Shown here: positions 1 to 5,917 of the stretch, piece after piece
Layout: the number at the start of each line of letters is the position of its first letter
Numbering within the stretch: the stretch's first letter is position 1
Origin: JBDIAR01 sp039812545
Lineage (GTDB): Bacteria > Actinomycetota > Actinomycetes > Actinomycetales > Dermatophilaceae
DNA: 28,665 nt
Assembly: GCA_039812545.1 (NCBI GenBank)
Contig: JBDIAR010000017.1
Coordinates: 1-28,665 of the forward strand
Direction: 5' to 3'
The notes under the pieces: generated by a model
Databases searched by the model: none
Seen by the model: the letters and a program-made list of their open reading frames with translations, nothing else
Told to the model about the DNA's origin: nothing
Program-made: the position numbers and the translations under genes

Positions 1-45
1 GATTCGGGTTGCTCCGCCTCATTTGCTATTGTTGCTCGGCAGCCT

Positions 46-121
46 TCCCCTGTAGCTCAACTGGCAGAGCAGCCGGCTGTTAACCGGCAGGTTCTTGGTT
101 CGAGTCCAAGTGGGGGAGCCA
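46..121 (+). tRNA. tRNA-Asn (anticodon GTT)
   Basis: The cloverleaf folds by eye. The acceptor stem pairs 46-52 with 111-117, including two G-T wobbles at its base. The anticodon stem GCCGG/CCGGC encloses the loop CTGTTAA with anticodon GTT. The T-arm is CTTGG-TTCGAGT-CCAAG. The discriminator is G118 and the CCA end is encoded (119-121). A strong hairpin follows at once. Confidence 0.95.
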
Positions 122-131
122 CGCACCACCA

Positions 132-158
132 TCGGGCCCCGGAGACTCCGGGGCCCGA
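132..158 (+). terminator. Hairpin terminator after tRNA-Asn
   Basis: Perfect 11-bp inverted repeat: TCGGGCCCCGG (132-142), loop AGACT, CCGGGGCCCGA (148-158). It starts 10 bases after the tRNA CCA end. There is no T-tract, as is common for actinobacterial terminators. The role is inferred from position and stem strength. Confidence 0.7.
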
Positions 159-292
159 CCCGTCTCCAGCCACACCGGTTCGACCCCGGTCACCAGGGCC
201 CAGTGCGCGATGACGGCCCTCATACGCCGAAGGGTGTCCGTGACCCAGCGCGGAGACGTCGGTGCAGCAGCGCGGTGCGGCAGGATGGGTGA

Positions 293-1705
293 GTGGACGA
301 GTACGAGCTCCTGATCCGACACGCACAAGCCTGGGCGACCAAGACCAAGCGGCCGCTGGACGGCGAGTTGCTGGAGTCTGCGCTGAACCTGCGCGACATG
401 CAAGACCGAGCGCCCGGCACGTCCTGGCCGGCGGGTTCCGCCGAGCACCTGATGACGGTCCGGTGGCCGGGCCATGGTCCTCTCGGTGTGCCCGACGTCG
501 ACGCGCTTGTCGACACGTTGGAGACCTACTGGCGGTTCCTTCGGGCGACGGGCCGGATGGCCTCGGGCTCGGCTGACACCAAGGTGTTGGCCAAGGAGGC
601 GCGCCGCGCCATCCCCGAGATGCGGACCCGGTGCGAGGATCCGGCCGGGTTCGGCTCCACCAAAGTCTTACAGCAGTTCGGGCTTGAGCGCGGGATCTCA
701 CTCGACGGTGCCACGAGTATGGAAGAGCTCAACGAACGATTGCAGCTCATCGTGGATCAGTGGAACGGCCTCCCCGAAGCCGAACGCTTGGAGCGGATGC
801 CCGGTCCAGTCGGCGCGGGCAGCGTGGTCTCCCAAGAGATGACCGAACAGGCGAATGCCTGGTTGCGCGAGTTGGCCGACGATCCGGGCCTGCGCGGCCC
901 CTACGGCACATACAACGACGAGTTCGATGACGAGGACGATGACGACCTCGTTCCGCCCCAGGATCCGCACGTCGTCGCCGGTCAGGTGCGCGGGTCACTG
1001 TACTGGCGCAGACTGATCCAGCTCGTGGAATGGGTCGGCCGGGGTAGGGAGGCGACCAAGAGCGGGATGCTGCGGCCGGCGGTCGCCAGGCAGGCCATCG
1101 CCGACCTCGGTCTCGACGTCTGGCTCACGGACGATCTCGGGATGAGCGTGCCGGAGTGGCGCTCGGCCGGCGACCACCTCGGCCTGGATCGGCTGTTCCT
1201 GCCGGCGATCCAGTGCGAACTGCTCGAGCACCGCGGTGCACGGATCGTCCGCGGCCCGATATCGGTGTCCGACGTCTCCGGAGTGCCAGATGGCTCCAGC
1301 GCAGACGACGCCATGCCCGACGAGGCCTTCGTGGGGTTGGCCATGGTGCTCCTCGTTTCGGTGTTCCGGCGGGGTTCATGGTCCGGTTCCTCCGGGCCGC
1401 TGCCCGGCGTTCTCTTGTCCCTGGCGTTCCAGGGCGTCGATAACCTCGACGAGCTGCGGACCTGGTGGCGGCGCGCACCCGCGAACCCTTTGGCCCACCT
1501 CGACGAAGTCGACGAGCAGCCCGAAGCGATCGCCGTCCGACACCGTTTCAGCGACGAATCGCTGGACCGATGCTTCGCCTACTGGCGGGACACCGGTATC
1601 TGGACCGAGTCGGACTCGGGCCGGTTCGCCATCACCGAACTCGGCCGCGACTTCCTGCGGGTCATCGTCGGCCTGATGGATCGTGCGCCGGAGATGCTCG
1701 AATAG
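293..1705 (+). CDS. Hypothetical protein, 470 aa, with acidic linker and winged-helix-like C-terminus
   Basis: I do not recognise the family with certainty. The ORF has strong GC3 coding bias from GTG 293 to TAG 1705. No signal peptide or membrane segment is visible. An N-terminal helical region (about 1-195) is joined to the rest by a very acidic stretch at residues 209-218 (DEFDDEDDDD). The last 50 residues (YWRDTGIWTESDSGRFAITELG pattern, around residues 425-460) look like a winged helix: a helix, then a short beta hairpin ending in 'ITELGRDFL'. This resembles proteins in actinobacterial genomes annotated only as hypothetical. The start is the first in-frame one. An SD-like GGATGGG lies just upstream, as does a -10-like CAGGAT six bases before the GTG. 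It is followed by the BtuF-like gene after 83 bp in the same direction and may be co-transcribed. Function unknown. Confidence 0.8.
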   Translation: MDEYELLIRHAQAWATKTKRPLDGELLESALNLRDMQDRAPGTSWPAGSAEHLMTVRWPGHGPLGVPDVDALVDTLETYWRFLRATGRMASGSADTKVLAKEARRAIPEMRTRCEDPAGFGSTKVLQQFGLERGISLDGATSMEELNERLQLIVDQWNGLPEAERLERMPGPVGAGSVVSQEMTEQANAWLRELADDPGLRGPYGTYNDEFDDEDDDDLVPPQDPHVVAGQVRGSLYWRRLIQLVEWVGRGREATKSGMLRPAVARQAIADLGLDVWLTDDLGMSVPEWRSAGDHLGLDRLFLPAIQCELLEHRGARIVRGPISVSDVSGVPDGSSADDAMPDEAFVGLAMVLLVSVFRRGSWSGSSGPLPGVLLSLAFQGVDNLDELRTWWRRAPANPLAHLDEVDEQPEAIAVRHRFSDESLDRCFAYWRDTGIWTESDSGRFAITELGRDFLRVIVGLMDRAPEMLE

Positions 1706-1788
1706 CGCGACCGGGTCACGCATTGCGCGGCCGTCGAGGCCAGGCGCCCATCGCGAGAACGATCCGGCCCGCCCAGGATGGAGATCAG

Positions 1789-2679
1789 ATGGAGCCCCGA
1801 CCGGCATACCAGGTCCTTGAGGACGACCTGCACGAACCGGTGCGTGTGCTGAGACGGCCACGACGGGTGGTGTCGCTCGTCCCCTCGTTGACCGAAGCCA
1901 TCGCCGCCACGGATTTGTCGCTGCTGGCTGGGGCCACGCACTGGTGCACCCAGCCACCGGGATTGGCGCTCACCCGAGTTCGCGGCACGAAGAACCCGGA
2001 CCTGACCACGGTGCGCTCCCTCGAACCGGACTTGGTCGTGGCGAACATGGAAGAGAACCGGAAGGTGGACGTCCAACGGTTGCGGGCGTCCGGCATACCC
2101 ACCTGGGTCACCCGGATCGAGTCGGTCCCCGAGGCAATCGGGTCACTGACGCGCCTGATCACTCTCGCGCTGGGCTGTCCGGAGCCGTCGTGGCTCGCCG
2201 CGGCCGCAGCGGCCTGGTCACCGCCGGCCGGCACGTCGCCGTTGGCCGGCAATCTGCCGCACCCCGACCCGAGCCAACCCCCGAAGCCCGCCGTGAACAG
2301 AACTCGGGGGGCACCTCCGCAGGCGGCATTGCGGGTCGTCGTACCGATCTGGCGCGACCCGTGGATGGTTGTCGGGGGAGGGACGTATGCCGACGACGTC
2401 CTGACCCGGTGTGAACTCCGCAACGTGTACTCGGGTTCTTCGGAGCACTACCCGACGGTCGACATCAAGCAGGCGGCCGAGAGTGCCGATCTCGTGCTCC
2501 TCCCCGATGAGCCTTACCCGTTCTCCGGGGAGGACGGACCGGAGGCGTTCTCCGTGCCGGTCGCGCTGGTGCCCGGGCGCGCCCTCACCTGGTACGGCCC
2601 GGCCATGGTCACGGCCCGAGACGAACTCCGCCGCGCCATCCACGACCCGGTCCACCGTTCTCCTGACCCGCCCGGGTGA
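1789..2679 (+). CDS. BtuF-like helical-backbone metal receptor (periplasmic-binding fold), no signal peptide
   Basis: 296 aa. The segment 'RRVVSLVPSLTEAIAA' near residues 22-37, followed by 'GATHWCTQPP' and 'RVRGTKNPDL...EPDLVVAN', is the standard start of BtuF/FhuD-type class III substrate-binding proteins, which bind cobalamin, haem or siderophore-iron. The C-terminal lobe ('DPWMVVGGGTYADDVL', 'YPTVDIKQAAESADLVLLPDEPYPF') fits the same fold. The protein lacks a signal peptide and lipobox, so as written it is cytosolic, and no ABC permease or ATPase gene lies nearby. The open frame continues upstream to 1465, but that part overlaps the preceding gene. ATG 1789 is chosen because GGAG (1780-1783) lies 5 bases before it and homologues begin just before the VSLVPS motif. 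Ligand unknown; a role as a cobalamin-binding or scavenging protein is inference. Confidence 0.8.
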   Translation: MEPRPAYQVLEDDLHEPVRVLRRPRRVVSLVPSLTEAIAATDLSLLAGATHWCTQPPGLALTRVRGTKNPDLTTVRSLEPDLVVANMEENRKVDVQRLRASGIPTWVTRIESVPEAIGSLTRLITLALGCPEPSWLAAAAAAWSPPAGTSPLAGNLPHPDPSQPPKPAVNRTRGAPPQAALRVVVPIWRDPWMVVGGGTYADDVLTRCELRNVYSGSSEHYPTVDIKQAAESADLVLLPDEPYPFSGEDGPEAFSVPVALVPGRALTWYGPAMVTARDELRRAIHDPVHRSPDPPG

Positions 2680-2853
2680 CACGATCCACCATGTCCGCAG
2701 AGTCCAGCCTTAGCGAATGACCGGTAGTGGCCGGGTCGCGACCCGAAACCAGCCCCGGCTGATCGCCAACAACGCAGATGTCGTACCCGACGCGGTGATG
2801 GCGGCGATAGCGGCCGTCGGCGGCCCCGGCATGGCCGACCCGTGGTGGTCGGA

Positions 2854-3867
2854 TCACGTCACGCGCTGGGCGCGCCCAGTGGAGAGCCCGCCCCTCGGCA
2901 TACCGAGCAGCACCGCCGCACCGAGCACGATCGCCGCTCCCACGATCTCCGCGGACGTCAGCGTCTCATGCAAGACGGACACGCCCAGGGCGGCGCTGAC
3001 CACGGGGATCAGGTAGGTCACACTCGTGGCGACCGTCGGGCCGGCCTGGCGGACCACCTCGTACTGCATGGCCTGCGCGATGCCGGTGCCGATCACGCCG
3101 AGAGTCACCACGGCCAGGATCGGCACGAGGGCGCCACCGACCGGAGCCGAACGCACCGTCCACGGCGCGGGGAGTTCGGCCCGGTTGACCCACCACCACA
3201 GGGTGTCCACGACGCACATGACGGCGGCGGCCATGACGAGTTGCATGGTGGGCAGCGCGAGACCACCGGGGTCGCGTCGCGCCAGGAACCGACGGGTGTA
3301 GATCCAGCCCGCGGCGTAGCTCGACGCCGCCGCCAGGCACATCGCGAAGCCGAGCGGGTCGACGCTCTCGTGGGACTGCCAGGGCTGCAAGATCACCAGA
3401 ACCCCGAGGAAGCCGAGCCCGACGCCGACGCGCTGTCGTCGACTCGGCGGCTGCCCGCGCAACAAGACGAGGCTGAGCAGCACCGTGACCACCGGCGTCG
3501 TGGCGTTGCCGATCCCGGCCAGCGCCGAGGTGATCCGTTCCTCGCTCACGGCGAACAACGAGAACGGGATCGCACCCAGCAAGGAGCCGCTCGCCGCGCA
3601 GTGCGCCCAGGTGCCGATCTCTCGCGGCAGACGCACCCGGGTGGCGGCGGCGATCACGGTCAGGACCAGGGCGCCACAGAAGATCCGCAGCGTGGAGATC
3701 TGCAGCGGGTGGAACAGCCGCAGCCCGACCATCATGAGCAGGAAGCTGGCTCCCCAGATCACCGCCAGCGTTGCGAACATCGCCTGCCAGGGGACTCGGG
3801 CCAGGTGCGGTCCGGTATGCCGGTCCGTCGCCACCGTCGTCTCGATGCCCCGACCCGAACCGTCCAT
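2854..3867 (-). CDS. EamA-family (DMT) transporter
   Basis: 337 aa, ten predicted membrane helices in two EamA repeats. Repeat 1 begins 'MFATLAVIWGASFLLMMVGL' around residue 30 and has the typical 'STLRIFCGALVL' second helix. Repeat 2 contains 'YAAGWIYTRRF' and ends in 'VSAALGVSVLHETLTSAEIVGAAIVLGAAVLLG'. Members of this drug/metabolite transporter superfamily export amino acids, purines or small metabolites; the substrate here cannot be read from sequence. The start at ATG 3867 is supported by a -10 box TAGGAT that ends six bases before it (leaderless arrangement). An internal ATG at 3780 would give the shorter N-terminus seen in many relatives. It is convergent with the BtuF-like gene and is probably monocistronic. 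Confidence 0.88.
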   Translation of the reverse strand: MDGSGRGIETTVATDRHTGPHLARVPWQAMFATLAVIWGASFLLMMVGLRLFHPLQISTLRIFCGALVLTVIAAATRVRLPREIGTWAHCAASGSLLGAIPFSLFAVSEERITSALAGIGNATTPVVTVLLSLVLLRGQPPSRRQRVGVGLGFLGVLVILQPWQSHESVDPLGFAMCLAAASSYAAGWIYTRRFLARRDPGGLALPTMQLVMAAAVMCVVDTLWWWVNRAELPAPWTVRSAPVGGALVPILAVVTLGVIGTGIAQAMQYEVVRQAGPTVATSVTYLIPVVSAALGVSVLHETLTSAEIVGAAIVLGAAVLLGMPRGGLSTGRAQRVT

Positions 3868-3879
3868 CAGCGAATCCTA
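3868..3879 (-). promoter_or_regulatory. -10 box of EamA gene, leaderless arrangement
   Basis: On the minus strand TAGGAT (3879-3874) is followed by six bases and then ATG 3867. The +1 would fall on or within one base of the start codon. No SD sequence is present. The -35 element is not clear. Confidence 0.5.
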
Positions 3880-3944
3880 CGGGCAGCCCGCGCCGCGCCC
3901 GGCGATGCTCCGATCGCCGAGCCCCCAGCCCGCAGGCGCACAGG

Positions 3945-3978
3945 AACGCGCGCCACCTCGGGGAATGTGGCGCGCGTT
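3945..3978 (-). terminator. Strong hairpin downstream of the PepSY-like gene
   Basis: Perfect 12-bp inverted repeat AACGCGCGCCAC (3945-3956) / GTGGCGCGCGTT (3967-3978) with a 10-base loop. It lies between the PepSY-like gene and the EamA gene, both on the minus strand, so it would end transcription from the former. No T-tract. Confidence 0.55.
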
Positions 3979-4026
3979 CGCCTGTGGGAACACCGGCTGC
4001 TCGCGGTGTCGGGTTGGTCGATGCCC

Positions 4027-4053
4027 GGTCAGCCGTGGGGTGGTCGGCTGACC
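4027..4053 (-). terminator. Hairpin just after the PepSY-like gene stop codon
   Basis: Perfect 9-bp inverted repeat GGTCAGCCG (4027-4035) / CGGCTGACC (4045-4053) with a 9-base loop, six bases downstream of the stop codon on the minus strand. It forms a tandem pair with the hairpin at 3945-3978. Confidence 0.5.
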
Positions 4054-4059
4054 AGCTCG

Positions 4060-4593
4060 TCAGCTTTGGGCGGGCGACTGGGTGCTCGTCCCGTTGGCCT
4101 GCTGACCGGTACCCGACGAGCTGGACGAGCCGGTGGAACCCTGGGCTCCATTGCCGCGGCGACCGCCCGGGCCGCCCGGCCCCCCGGCGCCCATCTCCTG
4201 GACGTTCGTCACGGCATACGAGGCATCGATCTGGACGATGATGTGCGTCCCGTCGGCGCGGACCATGTGCGCCTCGTACACGCCGTCCGAATCGGTTTCC
4301 ACCCGCTCGATCGTCGCGGTGGGCTCCTTGGCCTTGGCGGCGGCGGTGACCTTGGTGGCCGTGTCGCCGGTGAGCAACTGCTCGTCCGAGCGCATCGGTT
4401 TGCTGGGATCGGTGTTCCCGTTGGCCGTGCCGTTCGCGTCCTGCTGGCCCCCGGACGGCGCGGACGGCGCGGTCGTCGAGGTCGCGGAGGAACCGGTCGA
4501 ACTGTCGGCGGAGGCAACGTTCGCGGCCGTCACGGCCAAGCCCGCGGCCGCCAGGACGGCGGCTCCGGAAGCCAGGATGCTCTTCTTGTTCAT
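4060..4593 (-). CDS. Secreted PepSY-like domain protein
   Basis: 177 aa. A clear Sec signal peptide (MNKKS, then a hydrophobic run, then ANVASA-D at about residue 30) has no lipobox, so the product is predicted to be exported and released or wall-retained. A Ser/Thr/Gly/Pro-rich linker (about 31-62) leads to a PepSY-like module at about residues 70-130: 'GDTATKVTAAAKAKEPTATIERVETDSDG-VYEAHMVRADGTHIIVQID' has the family layout of helix, then strands ending in 'V.ID'. The C-terminal 45 residues are a low-complexity Gly/Ser/Gln tail. PepSY domains are often protease-inhibitory or regulatory modules; no specific target is known here. ATG 4593 is chosen because AGAAGGA lies about 9 bases upstream and the signal peptide starts there. 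Longer in-frame starts lack an SD. Confidence 0.85.
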   Translation of the reverse strand: MNKKSILASGAAVLAAAGLAVTAANVASADSSTGSSATSTTAPSAPSGGQQDANGTANGNTDPSKPMRSDEQLLTGDTATKVTAAAKAKEPTATIERVETDSDGVYEAHMVRADGTHIIVQIDASYAVTNVQEMGAGGPGGPGGRRGNGAQGSTGSSSSSGTGQQANGTSTQSPAQS

Positions 4594-4714
4594 GGTGTTT
4601 CGTCCTTCTCGTTGTCTGCGGCCGGCTGTTCCGACCGATGCCACGAGAGTGCCGGTCGAGATTCGCCGAGCGCTGGCGGTATGCCGTGCCGACCCTGTGA
4701 GAATGCCGCCATGC

Positions 4715-4742
4715 TGTGGACTCCACACCCTGCCGGTAGGGT
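4715..4742 (+). promoter_or_regulatory. Probable promoter of tRNA-Met
   Basis: TGTGGA (4715-4720), a 16-base spacer and TAGGGT (4737-4742) form a plausible -35/-10 pair about 27 bases before the tRNA. The -35 half lies in a small palindrome TGTGGA-C-TCCACA (4715-4727). Promoter assignment is inference. Confidence 0.4.
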
Positions 4743-4769
4743 CTGTGGTCGAGGTGCGATGCACCCGCC

Positions 4770-4843
4770 GGGGCGGTAGCTCAGCCGGTCAGAGCAGCGG
4801 ACTCATAATCCGTCGGTCCTGGGTTCAAGCCCCAGCCGCCCCA
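4770..4843 (+). tRNA. tRNA-Met (anticodon CAT)
   Basis: The acceptor stem GGGGCGG (4770-4776) pairs with CCGCCCC (4836-4842); the discriminator is A4843 and CCA is not encoded. The anticodon stem GCGGA/TCCGT encloses the loop CTCATAA, anticodon CAT. The T-arm is CTGGG-TTCAAGC-CCCAG. The first acceptor pair is G-C, so this is not an initiator tRNA (which has a 1-72 mismatch). It could be elongator Met or the lysidine-modified Ile2 isoacceptor; the two cannot be separated safely by eye. Confidence 0.93.
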
Positions 4844-4860
4844 CTGATGTTGGCTTCAGG

Positions 4861-5252
4861 TCAGCAGGTGCTGCGCCCTTCAGGTACGCGTTTTCGGGCT
4901 CGTTCTTTGCGAGGCGGCCGGTGATCGGCCGGCGGCGCGTCGCGATCCACCATCAGTCCGTGTACATAGCGGGCCGAGCCCGCCAGGTCGTCAGGCCATG
5001 CGTCGGCGTTACTTGCCAGGTAACGGAGCGCCGCGATTACACCGCCGGAAGCGCGGGTGACGAACCACTGCCGGGCCTCGACCTGCTGGGCGATGTCATT
5101 CGGAGAGACGCAGCCTTCTGATGCAGCCCGACCACGTCCGACGCCTCGGCAAGGGTCGCGCGAGCGGCCGCATCAGTCGTTTGGTCTATGCTCGCGAGAA
5201 TTGCACAGCACCGGACGTGCCCGCCAGGCGACGACTGGCGATCCGGCGTCAC
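4861..5252 (-). pseudogene. Probable frameshifted small gene downstream of rubrerythrin
   Basis: Two overlapping minus-strand frames together read like one protein of about 130 residues. The upstream part starts at GTG 5252, overlapping the rubrerythrin stop codon (GTGA). It runs through 'ASIDQTTDAAARATLAEASDV' and then turns into low-complexity Ser/Pro before a stop at 5037. The downstream part has no start codon, but from about 5100 it reads 'NDIAQQVEARQWFVTR' and 'VIAALRYLASNADAWPDDLAG' with strong GC3 bias to TGA 4861. A single lost base near 5100 would join them. I do not recognise the product. It could also be a sequencing error, or two unrelated open frames. This fills the otherwise gene-free stretch 4844-5248. 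Confidence 0.4.
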
Positions 5253-5917
5253 AGAATGCCGCCGAGCCCCGCCTCGAAGCGCTCAAGCTCGGTCGTCAAC
5301 AGTTCGACGTGTTCGCGCTCCTCGGCGGCCAACTCCTCGTACAGCTCCCGCTCCACCGACCCGGCCGGACACTCGTCGACGTGCCCTTCGAAGAACGCGA
5401 CCGCCCGCTGCTCGAACCCGATCGCCACGCGCAGCAGATTGGCCGGGTCCTCGGGGTGGTGCTCCAACCCGGCGTAGATCGCGGCCCGCTTCGTCTCGAA
5501 GTCCGCTGACGGCTCGGGCACCTCGGCGTGGTAACGGCGCACCAGGGTCTCCAGGTGCTCGTCCTCCATCTCCGACATCTTGGTGAACAACTCGACGAGT
5601 GCAGGATCGCTCGCCTCCTGGGCGGCCTTGCGGTAGTAGGCCCCGCCGCCGAGTTCGATCTCGAACGCGGTCCGGATCGCCTCCATCGCCCGCTCGTTGT
5701 CCTCATCGACCGGCCCGGCGCCCGCGTCGCGCTCCAGGTCGCCCTGGCACTTCGGGCACTGCCCGTACGGGTAGGCGAACCCCTCGAACACCTTCCCGCA
5801 CGCCCTGCACTTCCATTGCAGGGTCTGTCCGGCGCAGCAGATGTACTGCTCGTCGCCCTCGATCGGCAGCTGGCAGCGCGGGCAGACCAGATGGCCTTCG
5901 TCTTCGTATACCGTCAC
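5249..5917 (-). CDS. Rubrerythrin-like ferritin-family protein with N-terminal zinc-ribbon/rubredoxin-like domain
   Basis: 222 aa. The N-terminal 60 residues carry paired cysteines (C12/C15, C27/C28, C37/C40, C54/C57) in rubredoxin- or zinc-ribbon-like knuckles ('CPRCQLP', 'CRACGKVF', 'CPKCQGD'). The remainder is a four-helix ferritin-like domain with repeated diiron motifs: 'EIELGGGAYYRKAA' then 'EMEDEH', and 'GFEQRAVAFFEG' then 'AAEEREH'. Rubrerythrins reduce peroxide using electrons from NAD(P)H via rubredoxin-type centres. GTG 5917 overlaps the TGA of the upstream oxidoreductase gene (GTGA), so translation is probably coupled; a longer open frame upstream is not coding. The neighbour could supply reducing power (inference). 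The metal in the Cys-rich domain, Fe or Zn, is undetermined. Confidence 0.88.
   Translation of the reverse strand: MTVYEDEGHLVCPRCQLPIEGDEQYICCAGQTLQWKCRACGKVFEGFAYPYGQCPKCQGDLERDAGAGPVDEDNERAMEAIRTAFEIELGGGAYYRKAAQEASDPALVELFTKMSEMEDEHLETLVRRYHAEVPEPSADFETKRAAIYAGLEHHPEDPANLLRVAIGFEQRAVAFFEGHVDECPAGSVERELYEELAAEEREHVELLTTELERFEAGLGGIL

Noticed and set aside
1..45. Promoter of tRNA-Asn
   Set aside because: TATTGT at 27-32 is a possible -10, but the only -35-like hexamer (TTGCTC, 9-14) is 12 bases away. Too little upstream sequence is in the window.
2842..4779. 645-residue open frame on the plus strand over the EamA and PepSY-like genes
   Set aside because: Low-complexity His/Arg/Gly-rich translation, antisense to two genes with clear domains. 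A typical shadow frame of high-G+C DNA.
4921..5121. 66-residue plus-strand open frame after tRNA-Met
   Set aside because: No SD, no recognisable motif, and opposite to the minus-strand remnant that shows better coding bias.
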